Shown here: piece by piece, positions 16,289 to 24,737 of the stretch
Numbering within the stretch: position 1 is the stretch's first letter
Layout of the letters: the number at the start of each line of letters is the position of its first letter
Origin: Candidatus Jordarchaeia archaeon
Lineage (GTDB): Archaea > Asgardarchaeota > Jordiarchaeia > Jordiarchaeales > Jordiarchaeaceae
Length of the DNA: 37,379 bases
Assembly: GCA_029856435.1 (NCBI GenBank)
Contig: JAHQXB010000014.1
Coordinates: 1 to 37,379 of the forward strand
Direction: 5' to 3'
Program-made: the position numbers and the translations under genes
The notes under the pieces: generated by a model
What the model was told of the DNA's origin: nothing
The model's database searches: none
Seen by the model: only the letters and a program-made list of their open reading frames with translations

Positions 16289-18190
16289 TTAGATGCCCAG
16301 CTTTTTCCTTTTCGCCTCTATGTGGGACAATATGGCTTCCGCAGCTCTTACTGGATCTTTTTCCACATTGAGTTGGGCGCCTGTAATTTGTTTCAAGTCC
16401 TGTGTTAACAGTTTGACCAGGTTCGGCCCTCCGGTTACTGTGGGCACCGGGTTGACGTAGGTGAATAGTCCCAGAGCCAAGGCAAATATTGCATCGATGG
16501 TTGCTTTTTGCTCCATGTATTCCGGCGCCACTGCTGCAACTGGTAGGTCTGGTATGGGTACTCCTCCCAGCGCATTTGAAACCGCAGCAAGTAGGTCGGC
16601 CAGACGCCCAGTATCGGTGCAGGTACCATAGCTCAGAACTGGAGGAATCTTCAATTTTTCACAAATACTCTTCAGTCCCGGCCCCGCAAATTTTTTAGCG
16701 TCTAGAGTGCAGAGACCAGACACTTGCATAGCGGCGTTCCCACACCCCATAGACAGAACCAGAACATCACGCTTAATCAGCTCCTTAGCCACATTCACAC
16801 TGTGTACGTCCTGACCATAATCTCTAAGAGTGGTACATGAAATAAGTCCCACAATCCCTCTTAAAGTTCCATCCTTTATTGCCCCTAGAAGGGGGTCAAG
16901 GGTTCCTCCTAGGGCTTCCAGAATGCTTTCGGTGGAAAATCCCACCAGTACTTCTTTCATGGGTAGATTGGTTACTGGTTCAATAGTGGCTCTGCGTTCC
17001 TTAAAGTTATCTATGGCCATTTGCAGTAGCTGGGCGGCCTGTTGCTCAGCTTTCTCGGGAACATAGTTGACCCTTTCTTTTACTCCCTCAAAGGCCACCA
17101 GCTCACTTACGGGCACCAGTTTAAACTTGTATTTTTTAGCGTAAATGGGGTCAATTTGCATGGAACAATTCATGTCGCAGGCGAAGAGGTCTACGCAGCC
17201 ACTAGCCAGAACCGCCTCCTGAGAAATCCAGTTTCCAGTGAAACCGTAGAAGGCGTGATCCATGTTCCATCTCTGAATCATTTCTTGACCTGTTTCTATG
17301 CTTGCAATTACTCGCAGGCCTTTGGCACCCACGACTTTAGCCTTCTCCTGCCACTCCGGTTTCCGAGCCAGCTGAACCATAGCAAAGCCCAAGAAGGGCT
17401 CGTGGCCGTTTGGCAAAACATTTACATAATCTGGATCCAAAACTCCTAAATCAACCCGCATAGTGTGCGGCCTTGGAATACCGTAGAGAATGTCTTGGCA
17501 GTACTCATTTACTATTTGGCTCTGGTAAGCCATAGCCAGACTTAGACGCATAGCCTTAAAGGCCAAACTGGCGTAGTAACCGTCCACATTTGTGAGGCAG
17601 GAACTTGTGGCAAGCATCATCTCACCATAAATTCCACCCGGAAATATGCCCAGCTTCCTCCAGACCTCTTTACGCTCCGGGGGAGCTAAGGCTTCAACTA
17701 TTCTGCTTGGTTCATAGTACTTTCTGTTGAAGTCTTCTTCCACAAAGTCACAAAGGCGAATGGCTATTTCCTCCACGGTTCCAGAGGTGTCTATTCCCAA
17801 TCTCTTAGAGAAGGCCTTCAACTTTTCAGGCTCTTTAATCTCGAAGGGCGTTTTACCCATTGCTGTGGCTCTGAGAGTCTTTACAGTCTGGTCTGTGTGG
17901 TAGTGATAGGTTGAGGCTCCCAAAACATTTCTGAGTAGCATCATACGCATAGCCATACCGTCAGCGGTGATGCCGCAAACTCCCCTCTTGTCCTTTTCAG
18001 CATCTGCTCTGCATGGTCCGTTTGAGCATAGGTCGCATCGCACTCCCGCTTGGCAGAAGGGACATCTTCTGTCGGGGTCTCCGCCCATTCCTTGGGCCTC
18101 ATATCGATCCCAAATGTTGGTCATGTTGTCCTTTTTTATTTTTTCATACATTTTCCGGACTGATTCATGATAGGATATTCTATCTTCCTT
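16289..18190 (-). CDS. CooS-type anaerobic CO dehydrogenase homologue lacking one C-cluster Cys
   Basis: The start ATG 18190 has GGAGGG six bases upstream (track start 18223), giving MKEDRISYHESV, 633 aa, the normal CooS length. B-cluster cysteines are C53, C56, C61 and C73. The D-cluster region is CPFC (C44, C47), a CxxC form instead of the long spacing of Carboxydothermus CODH-II. C-cluster equivalents present are His264 (NGHEP), C343 (DMNCSM), C453 (SCTTL), C484 (MGCGN), C525 (GTCTD) and Lys563. The canonical Cys295 (GICCTGNE) is replaced: the segment reads ASIETGQE, with Glu300 at that place. Normal CODHs interconvert CO and CO2; activity here is uncertain. No cooC, cooF, acsB, cdhD/E or hydrogenase genes adjoin it. 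Confidence 0.85.
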   Translation of the reverse strand, partial: KEDRISYHESVRKMYEKIKKDNMTNIWDRYEAQGMGGDPDRRCPFCQAGVRCDLCSNGPCRADAEKDKRGVCGITADGMAMRMMLLRNVLGASTYHYHTDQTVKTLRATAMGKTPFEIKEPEKLKAFSKRLGIDTSGTVEEIAIRLCDFVEEDFNRKYYEPSRIVEALAPPERKEVWRKLGIFPGGIYGEMMLATSSCLTNVDGYYASLAFKAMRLSLAMAYQSQIVNEYCQDILYGIPRPHTMRVDLGVLDPDYVNVLPNGHEPFLGFAMVQLARKPEWQEKAKVVGAKGLRVIASIETGQEMIQRWNMDHAFYGFTGNWISQEAVLASGCVDLFACDMNCSMQIDPIYAKKYKFKLVPVSELVAFEGVKERVNYVPEKAEQQAAQLLQMAIDNFKERRATIEPVTNLPMKEVLVGFSTESILEALGGTLDPLLGAIKDGTLRGIVGLISCTTLRDYGQDVHSVNVAKELIKRDVLVLSMGCGNAAMQVSGLCTLDAKKFAGPGLKSICEKLKIPPVLSYGTCTDTGRLADLLAAVSNALGGVPIPDLPVAAVAPEYMEQKATIDAIFALALGLFTYVNPVPTVTGGPNLVKLLTQDLKQITGAQLNVEKDPVRAAEAILSHIEAKRKKLGI

Positions 18191-18400
18191 CATTACAAGC
18201 CCTCCACTCAAACAATTTTCCAAAAATAGGAGTTGTAAGGGACTATCAAATGGAAATAAATAATTTTCCTTAAGACATATGGAACAATATTTTATAAATC
18301 TATTTATTATAACTCATTATGTTTACTGACTTTTAATCTATGAGTTATTAAAACAAGATACGCTGCAAAAATAAAAAAGGGGAAGTGGTTGGTGGTGCTT

Positions 18401-19471
18401 CTACTCAAACAGTTTTTGGACAAACTCGCATATTTTGGCTATTGCCTCCTTTGCCTCAGGCAGGTCGTATAAGCCGAAGGATTGAAACACATGAGGCATA
18501 TCATCCCATGTTTGCAGTGTAGCATTCACACCCGCCTTTTTGGCTCGCTCCACAAAGCGTTTGCAGCCTCCAAAAAGCATTTCAGAAGTACTGGCTTGAA
18601 TTAGCAGGGGAGGCAAACCCCTCAAATCCCCATAAATTGGAGAAATCAGTGGATCGCTGGGGTCCGCCCCTCCCAGAAACGCGGGAATCCACCAGAAGAG
18701 CCCCACATCTGCCAGAACTGGGTCAGTCTTAGCATTTTCAAAAAACAATTCGTCAGAACCAGTCCAGTCGGTTGCTGGCGAAAGACAGACCGCCCCAGCG
18801 GGTAAGGGTATTCCCTCATCTCTCAGTTTTAAGAGTGTGGTAAGCGTCAAGTTACCTCCCGCCGAGTCTCCGGCGATTACAATATTTTTGGGTTTGATTC
18901 CCTTTGATAGAAGCCACTTGTATGCCTTGGTGCAATCCTCCAGTTGGGCTGGGTGGGGATGTTCGGGTGCAAGGCGGTAGTCCACACTCAACACACGCAT
19001 CTTTGTTAACTGTCCCAGTGTAACAGTTAATATTCTGTGGGTGTTGGGGGAGCCCAAGACCATTCCTCCCCCATGGAAGTATAGGAGGACTCGGTCTTTC
19101 TTTGCGCCTGGGACGGTTTGCCACTCTGCGGGAACTCCGTCGGCGTCGACTTTTTCTATTTTCACCTCTTTGGGAATGGGGTGCCTTTTCTGATCCATAT
19201 CTGCGGCGTAGTTGAAAGCGTATCGGAAAAGCCTAGTTAAGAATAGCATTTCGTCTTTTGTTAACCAATTGTACAAGTCTTCTATGGTTCCCTCTCTCCT
19301 GAAGAACCGCTCATTTCCATCCACCAGTTTTTGCCACAGTGCTGGAAAGTTGACTCCCTGGTTCTCTTTGGCTTTGAGGAATTCTAAAACACCGTTAGTT
19401 TGCTCCTTTAACAGTTCATCCATAAGTTTAAGCACGTCCGGGCGAATTTTAGACCTATCTAAAATTGGCAT
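18401..19471 (-). CDS. HSL-type alpha/beta hydrolase (esterase)
   Basis: 356 aa. The oxyanion HGGG motif is YFHGGGMVLGSP, the nucleophile elbow is VIAGDSAGGNLTL, the catalytic Asp is likely in KTDPVLAD or the following block, and the His is in DMPHVFQSF. These are the marks of the hormone-sensitive lipase/acetyl-esterase (bacterial family IV) group. An N-terminal cap of roughly 110 residues is helical. It has no signal peptide, so it is cytosolic. It likely hydrolyses short acyl esters. ATG 19471 follows a G-rich stretch (GGGGGTT). MITE-A copy 3 sits about 110 bp upstream. Confidence 0.85.
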   Translation of the reverse strand: MPILDRSKIRPDVLKLMDELLKEQTNGVLEFLKAKENQGVNFPALWQKLVDGNERFFRREGTIEDLYNWLTKDEMLFLTRLFRYAFNYAADMDQKRHPIPKEVKIEKVDADGVPAEWQTVPGAKKDRVLLYFHGGGMVLGSPNTHRILTVTLGQLTKMRVLSVDYRLAPEHPHPAQLEDCTKAYKWLLSKGIKPKNIVIAGDSAGGNLTLTTLLKLRDEGIPLPAGAVCLSPATDWTGSDELFFENAKTDPVLADVGLFWWIPAFLGGADPSDPLISPIYGDLRGLPPLLIQASTSEMLFGGCKRFVERAKKAGVNATLQTWDDMPHVFQSFGLYDLPEAKEAIAKICEFVQKLFE

Positions 19472-19575
19472 ATACTCTTTTAACCCCCAAAATTTTTAGT
19501 GACTTTTTGTCGGAAGTTTTATAAAAATGTTCCGCGAAACCTAAAGGGGGCCTCGTCTTTAAGTGTGTAGCTTCT

Positions 19576-19700
19576 CTCCATGCGGGTGATGTGGAATTGT
19601 TCGGTTTCGCCTCAAAAAGGGATGTTAGTAGGGCTTCGTTCACGATTTGGAGCCTTATTAGGGAGATGGAGCCGAATAAATCTGCATCACCCTCCATGCG
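19576..19700. repeat. perfect 9-bp target-site duplication around MITE-A copy 3
   Basis: CTCCATGCG occurs at 19576-19584 and 19692-19700, directly abutting the GGTGATG and CATCACC ends of the element. This is direct evidence that the unit transposes with a 9-bp staggered cut. The element fills the otherwise gene-free interval 19472-19950, where the two short ORFs at 19580-19782 are artefacts. Confidence 0.85.
19585..19691. mobile_element. MITE-A copy 3, intact, 107 bp
   Basis: Starts GGTGATGTGGAATTG and ends AATCTGCATCACC. If G-U pairs are allowed, 23 of 24 terminal positions pair, and an inner 10-bp stem (GTAGGGCTTC with GGAGCCTTAT) surrounds the loop GTTCACGATTT. It encodes no protein, so it is a non-autonomous element that must use a transposase encoded elsewhere. 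The 9-bp duplication points to a DDE-type transposase. Confidence 0.88.
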
Positions 19701-19950
19701 TAATCGTTTGTTCCTCTCAAAAAAAAGGAGGCTTTACAGGGCTTCCTTCCAAAGAAGCCTAAAAAATGGTAAGACCAGTTAACCCTGCACAAAATTCATG
19801 TCAACGAACTACATACTACAATAAGGTCCCAATTTACAGGAAGCTTCAGTAGCCACTACCACAGAAGGTAGTTTACCGAATTTCAGCGATGTAAGTTATT
19901 GCACCTTTTTTAAAAATATGTGGGGAGATGGGGTTGTGGTTGGTATTTTT

Positions 19951-20640
19951 CTATTCTTGGGCCTTTTTTGCTTTCCACCTTCTTAGTGCTCTTTCTTCGA
20001 GTATTTTTGAGTATTTTTCCCATTGGTCTTCTTCGCCCTTCTTTTTTCTCCATAGTCTGAAGCGGCATGTTTCCGCTCCTGCAGGGATTATCCATTTGAA
20101 TTCTACATCAAAGTTAATTTCACCTTTTTCTTTAAAGTATCTTCTTATGCCTTCCACTAAGTAGCGTTGCACCCGGCAGTCAAATGGCTTGTAAACGTCT
20201 TGGTGTGGACACCATAGAATATCGAATATGCACTCGTCTTCGTTTAGGATTTCGGGTTTCTCAATGGAGGTCCAGAGAACTGTGTTAATCCATGTTCCCA
20301 CAAAACTGGTTTTCTCTATATCAGTTGTGCCCTCGGGAAATTTTGCGTTTTCAAAACTCTGCCGGGCAACATCGTATCCCACTTTTCTCAGGGCTTCACT
20401 GACCACCCGCTGACCTTCTGGACCAAAGTTTTCCTCCACATCCTCCATGATTTGCAGAACACTCATACCCATCATAGTTCCCCAAATGAGCAAGGTTGCG
20501 GGGTCAAAATCAGGTCTACCCATAACATCTTTCCGGAATCTTTCCACAGCCTTTTTGTAGGGTTCCTCGAACTTGGTTCCCTTCCAATTCTTTTCCTTAC
20601 GTTCACCCTTAACACATATTCCGTCAGTAATCACGGGCAA
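19951..20640 (-). CDS. ATC-hydrolase-like protein (L-2-amino-thiazoline-4-carboxylate hydrolase family)
   Basis: 229 aa. The diagnostic-looking C-terminal half has ILWCPHQDVYKPFDCRVQRYLVEGIRRYF, then NFDVEFKWIIPAGAETCRFRLWRKKKG, matching the Cys-rich pattern of the ATC_hydrolase family (CP..D....C ... G...C.F). Bacterial members are reported in L-cysteine formation from aminothiazoline carboxylate, but most archaeal members are of unknown function. The N-terminus (KKAVERFRKDVMG, WGTMMGMSVLQIMEDVEENFG) is helical. A basic, Lys-rich tail closes it. No partner gene is adjacent. Confidence 0.6.
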   Translation of the reverse strand: MPVITDGICVKGERKEKNWKGTKFEEPYKKAVERFRKDVMGRPDFDPATLLIWGTMMGMSVLQIMEDVEENFGPEGQRVVSEALRKVGYDVARQSFENAKFPEGTTDIEKTSFVGTWINTVLWTSIEKPEILNEDECIFDILWCPHQDVYKPFDCRVQRYLVEGIRRYFKEKGEINFDVEFKWIIPAGAETCRFRLWRKKKGEEDQWEKYSKILEERALRRWKAKKAQE

Positions 20641-20837
20641 ATCACCACAATCCCCTAAGAGATTTCAGTAAACTAAAAAGTTTTCTCTTTAGGGATATAA
20701 ATTGTGCTATCCACTTTCTAAATGTATCTTAAGAAAGGCTGAGAACTATTGTTTCTCCGCGAATAGTTGTGCATTTTCACCTTAGTGTGGGTCACCATAA
20801 GTGTGGAAGGCTAGTTGATTTTTATTGTATGTTTTTC

Positions 20838-21332
20838 TTATACTTTGACTAGGTGGTTTTGGTAGTTCTCAACGAAGTATTTTTTGCCTTTCTGGACGAT
20901 TTTGTGGCCTTCTTCTTCTAGTAATTTTTTGTGTGCTTCCACTCCGCCGGGATATTTTTCATTTAGAAGCCCGTCTGCTTTCAACGTGCGCCAGTAGGGG
21001 TTGGGGTTCTCTTTTCCTTCTTTTATGGTTTCTTGGGCGGCGTTGGCGGCGGTCATAATGAATATTCCTGTAGTTAGGGTGCAGCATGCTTCAACATTAT
21101 ATTTCTTGGCGAGTTTCATACAGATTTCTCTAATGGTTATGAGTTTGCCTCTGGGCACCGTTTTCATAACTTCTTCTACTTCGCAGGGGTTGACAAGCAC
21201 ACACCTGTCACCCACCTTCGCCCCCATTTTTTGTAGGGCTCTGAAACAGGGTTCTCCACCTTTCAGCTTTATTATCTTTGGAAATCCCTTCTTATCAGAC
21301 ATTTTCTCCCGCCACGATTTTCTCCTGCTCAT
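20838..21332 (-). CDS. MGMT/alkyltransferase-like DNA-binding protein
   Basis: 164 aa. The block VPRGKLITIREICMKLAKKY resembles the 'G.V.TYG.IA' helix of the O6-alkylguanine transferase DNA-binding domain, and NPNPYWRTLKADGLLNEKYPGGVEAHKKLLEEEG corresponds to the 'PWHRVI...G......G......LL..EG' region. The PCHRV active-site Cys is absent (PYWRT), as in alkyltransferase-like (ATL) proteins, which bind alkylated guanines but do not transfer the alkyl group. A CC pair in EACCTLTTG is unusual. A second ATG ten codons in (MSDKKGFPK) also has a usable ribosome site. It is probably a DNA-damage sensor; confidence is moderate. Confidence 0.6.
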   Translation of the reverse strand: MSRRKSWREKMSDKKGFPKIIKLKGGEPCFRALQKMGAKVGDRCVLVNPCEVEEVMKTVPRGKLITIREICMKLAKKYNVEACCTLTTGIFIMTAANAAQETIKEGKENPNPYWRTLKADGLLNEKYPGGVEAHKKLLEEEGHKIVQKGKKYFVENYQNHLVKV

Positions 21333-21631
21333 ACCCTTTTCACCATCCTAATTTAATTTAGGTACAAAATATATGAAATAAGTTATAGTTTCAGGATATA
21401 ACGTTGGCGGAGTCATTTTTTAGCTATAGATTTGGAAGTTTTCCCAGCCGCCTTCCTATAAATGGTAATAATTTCTGCTGAGAGGAAACGTTTTTGTTTG
21501 AGTCGTTTGAGAGTTTTCAGTCTTTGGATTCATCAGATCTACTTTTTGGTTTTGAATCACTCTTCAATCCCTAGCATTTTCGTTAATCTGCCTTCTGCTT
21601 TAGATGTGGGCGAGTCTTAATTAGTCGATGG

Positions 21632-21876
21632 TTGACACTCTCCACGGCTGAAGCCGGGAGATTCCCTCATATAAGATTTTCATCGGCTCTGTGTTCATCG
21701 CCCTTTTTAGGCTTCCACCTCACTCCACTCCGCCTTAGCAGGGGCTGTGCCACCAGCCCGTTAACCTCGCCTACATGGAGGCTAGCTATTTTTAAGGCTC
21801 CAACGGCACCGGCATTTAAACTTATTGACAATTCATCCCGCGGTTAAAACTGTAGGCTTTCTTGTCTCTGCGACTT
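21632..21876 (-). mobile_element. solo IS605-type right end, copy 2 (best preserved)
   Basis: On the minus strand, 58 codons are open and read like a TnpB tail (SLNAGAVGALKI, GEVNGLVAQPLLRR, RWKPKKGDEHRADENLI), then a stop and the GGGAATCTCCCGGCTTCAGCC right-end hairpin. It is similar to copy 1 (8606) and copy 3 (29591). The shared part ends at the same base on both sides in copies 1 and 2. It falls in the gene-free gap 21333-22029. Confidence 0.7.
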
Positions 21877-22029
21877 AAATTTAAACTATGAGTGGAAAAT
21901 ATTCATAAAAACTAGTAACTATATACTTTTATTGATTTTGAGAAAATAATGAGTTGTGCCTTTTTCAAAAGCGTAAATTAAATCTTTCTATTTATTATGT
22001 TTTAGTCCGATGTGTGGAGAGTGGTGTTT

Positions 22030-23154
22030 TTGGCTAAGAAGGCTAATGATGTTTCTTGGACTCCGGAGATGTTGGAGAAGGGTGGTTATCCACACTTTAT
22101 GCTGAAGGAGATTCATGAGCAGCCGAAGGCTTTGAGAAATGCTCTCAGTTTAAGGTTAGAGGTTTGCCAAGAGGCGGCACGGATTCTTAACGATTCCCAA
22201 CAGGTGTATATTACTGCGGCGGGCACATCGAATCATGCAGGGTTGGCTGGGCGTTACATGTTCACTAAACTTTCGCGGGTTCGAACTCAGAACATTTTGT
22301 CTTCTGAGTTTCCGGAGCTTACCGGGGAGCTTCTATGCGAGGACGATGTGGTTCTCGCTATTAGCCAGTCTGGGGAAACGGCGGACACAATAAATGCGGT
22401 TAAACATGCTAAGAGGCAGGGGGCAAAGGTGATTTCAGTGACAAATGTTGTGGGTAGCACTATGAGTAAACTCTCCGACTATACTATTTACACCTATGCG
22501 GGGCCAGAGTACGGGCTTGCAGCCACCAAAACATTCCTTGTTCAAGTTGCATGCCTATCATTGTTATCGCTGGATTTGTCTCTCATGAGGGGTTCTCTTA
22601 GTGATGGTGAGGTTAAAACTCTTAGAGAGGGTTTAATGAATACGCCTTATGTGGTTGATAGGACAATTAAGAGGCAGGATAGGGTGGTTAGAGATGTTGC
22701 TTATCAATTTGCGAATAAGCAGAGTTTCCTTTTCTTGGGGCGTGGTATTAGCACCGCCACGGCCATGGAGGGAGCGCTAAAACTTAAGGAAACTGCTTAT
22801 ATTCACGCTGAAGCCTATCCTGCGGGGGAGTTCAGACATGGACCAATGGCACTCATTGAGCCGGGATTCCCGGTAATAATAATTGCGCCTCCAGATGAGA
22901 CTTATGATAGGCTGGTTAAAAATTTGGGGGAGGTTAAGGTGCACCAGGCGAAAATAATAAGTGTGGTGCAGGAGGATGATTCTGAGGTGCGGGCATTGTC
23001 AGACCATGCAATTAGTATTCCGGAGACTGCGCCCATGTTTTCTCCCATAACCTTTGTGGTTCCCCTACAGTTGTTCGCTTATTTTGTGGCGTTCAGGAGA
23101 GGGTATAATCCGGATAAGCCCCGATACCTGGTAAAAGCGGTCACGGAGCCCTAA
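22030..23154 (+). CDS. SIS-domain sugar-phosphate isomerase/deaminase (GlmS C-terminal/GlmD-like)
   Basis: About 374 aa; TTG 22030 with GGAGAG eight bases upstream is preferred over GTG 22012. It corresponds to the isomerase half of GlmS without the glutaminase domain. Two SIS domains are present: AAGTSNHAGLAGRYMF and SQSGETADTINAVKHA in the first, and LGRGISTATAMEGALKLKETAYIHAEAYPAGEFRHGPMALIE in the second. Such proteins interconvert fructose-6-P and glucosamine-6-P, or act as glucosamine-6-P deaminase in archaea (Thermococcus GlmD). It is followed 18 bp later by an ADP-dependent sugar kinase, so a joint amino-sugar role is plausible. Codons are G/T-rich throughout. Confidence 0.85.
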   Translation: MAKKANDVSWTPEMLEKGGYPHFMLKEIHEQPKALRNALSLRLEVCQEAARILNDSQQVYITAAGTSNHAGLAGRYMFTKLSRVRTQNILSSEFPELTGELLCEDDVVLAISQSGETADTINAVKHAKRQGAKVISVTNVVGSTMSKLSDYTIYTYAGPEYGLAATKTFLVQVACLSLLSLDLSLMRGSLSDGEVKTLREGLMNTPYVVDRTIKRQDRVVRDVAYQFANKQSFLFLGRGISTATAMEGALKLKETAYIHAEAYPAGEFRHGPMALIEPGFPVIIIAPPDETYDRLVKNLGEVKVHQAKIISVVQEDDSEVRALSDHAISIPETAPMFSPITFVVPLQLFAYFVAFRRGYNPDKPRYLVKAVTEP

Positions 23155-23172
23155 AGGCCTTGGTGAAGTTTT

Positions 23173-24654
23173 ATGCTTGTCAAAGAATGGATCGAGAAGT
23201 ATTTTCAGGCACTCCAAGAGGTTAAAAGAAACATTGGGCTCTGCCACATGTTTATCACGGGTTTAAACACTAATATTGATGGACTAAAACACGTCAGGGG
23301 CCCAGAAATAGAAAAGATAGTAAATGAAGAAAAATTGGCAGAAGAAGTTCTCCACAAGTTGAACAATCCTCCTAGGGAAATTGTGACTTTTTCCGATGTT
23401 TTGGCCGGTATACTCTACTGTGCCAAGAATGGTGATGGAGAAGAATGGTTCATTCGCAAACCCCGAATTACTGAGATGATAAAATCAGTTTTTGGCTATG
23501 ATAGGTTGCGTATGGGTGGGCAGTGTGGAATAATGACCAATGTGCTGGCCCTTATGAACCTAAAAGTTATTCCGAACGTGGTGGAGCTCCCCCCACTGCA
23601 GGCGGAGCAATTCACCAAGAACTGTGGGGAAATCCTTATACCTCGGTTTGAGGGGGGAAAAATTGTTTTCAAGAAACCTTTAGAAGCGGCTAGAGAAGAA
23701 GACAAAGTCTTTATACATTGGATATTTGAGTTCGACAATCAATTCAAAGCAAGAATTAACCACGAAATTGTGGAGGCTCCGGTTGAAAACAGGTTCATAG
23801 CAACCTATGATGATGAAAACATTAAGCTAAAAACGGATCCCGCTTTTCGGGAGGGAACCCTAAAAGTAATCCAGAAAGTGGGAAGGGTGATACTCTCCGG
23901 CTACCATATGCTTCAAAAGGTTTATCCTGATGGTTCCAAGCCTGAAGACTACATAAGGGAAACCCTAGACCTCATCAATTCCTGGAGGGAGAGAAATCCG
24001 GAAATTAGGATACACAGCGAGATAGGCTTCCTAGCTGAGCCAGACCTGAGAAAATCGGTTCTTGACATGGTGGCTCCAAATGTGGATTCTCTTGGTTTAA
24101 ATGAGGATGAATTAGCAGATAATCTACACACCCTAGGAGATAGGGATGGTCTTGCGGAAATAAAAGCCTTGGACGCTCCAAAGATTTATATGGGCGCAAG
24201 AAAGATTTTGGAGAAGTATCACTTGCCACGCATAATGGTGCACACTAGAGAATTCTCCCTAAGTTTGACTACCCCAAATTATGGAATCCATCCCCGAGAC
24301 GAACTATACTCTATAATGTTCGGTTCACTATTCGCAGCCACACTGGCACACACTGGAAACTTCCCCACAATCCAAGTCGCAGAAAAAACTCTCAAAAGCG
24401 GCGAACTAAAAGTAAGCATGAGGGGCATGGCGGAACACCAGAAACTCGCAGAACTACTTGAAAATGAGGAAGGCTACCCCAAGCAGAAATTTCTAGAAGA
24501 GGGATTCACAGATACAGAGCCCTCAATAGCCTTTGTTCCTTCAAAGTTAACGGAGCCCAAAGCCACTGTGGGAATGGGAGACACCATAACCTCAGCCACC
24601 CTAGCAGCACAAGAAGCACTAACACGCAGAGCCAAAAAACACCAAAACAATTAA
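23173..24654 (+). CDS. ADP-dependent sugar kinase (glucokinase/phosphofructokinase family)
   Basis: 493 aa, a typical length for the archaeal ADP-dependent kinase family (ribokinase fold). Features are the substrate motif FITGLNTNIDGLK, RMGGQCGIMTNVLAL, VILSGYHMLQ, HSEIGFLAEP, DSLGLNEDEL, IMVHTREFSL and the catalytic GMGDTITSATL near the C-terminus (GxGD, Asp base). It phosphorylates a sugar with ADP, giving AMP; glucose, glucosamine or fructose-6-P are the known substrates and cannot be separated by eye. GGTGA lies close upstream of the ATG. It forms an operon with the SIS gene. The last third is strongly A/C-rich on the coding strand. Confidence 0.9.
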   Translation: MLVKEWIEKYFQALQEVKRNIGLCHMFITGLNTNIDGLKHVRGPEIEKIVNEEKLAEEVLHKLNNPPREIVTFSDVLAGILYCAKNGDGEEWFIRKPRITEMIKSVFGYDRLRMGGQCGIMTNVLALMNLKVIPNVVELPPLQAEQFTKNCGEILIPRFEGGKIVFKKPLEAAREEDKVFIHWIFEFDNQFKARINHEIVEAPVENRFIATYDDENIKLKTDPAFREGTLKVIQKVGRVILSGYHMLQKVYPDGSKPEDYIRETLDLINSWRERNPEIRIHSEIGFLAEPDLRKSVLDMVAPNVDSLGLNEDELADNLHTLGDRDGLAEIKALDAPKIYMGARKILEKYHLPRIMVHTREFSLSLTTPNYGIHPRDELYSIMFGSLFAATLAHTGNFPTIQVAEKTLKSGELKVSMRGMAEHQKLAELLENEEGYPKQKFLEEGFTDTEPSIAFVPSKLTEPKATVGMGDTITSATLAAQEALTRRAKKHQNN

Positions 24655-24737
24655 TAAACACCACAAATATAGAGTAACCATAAATATGATTAGGTTAGGT
24701 GACTTTTCCCATTTTTTCTTGAAATGGAGGATTTGTT

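Noticed and set aside
19580-19782. Two overlapping plus-strand ORFs of 60-63 aa
   Set aside because: They are products of MITE-A copy 3 and its flank, not genes.
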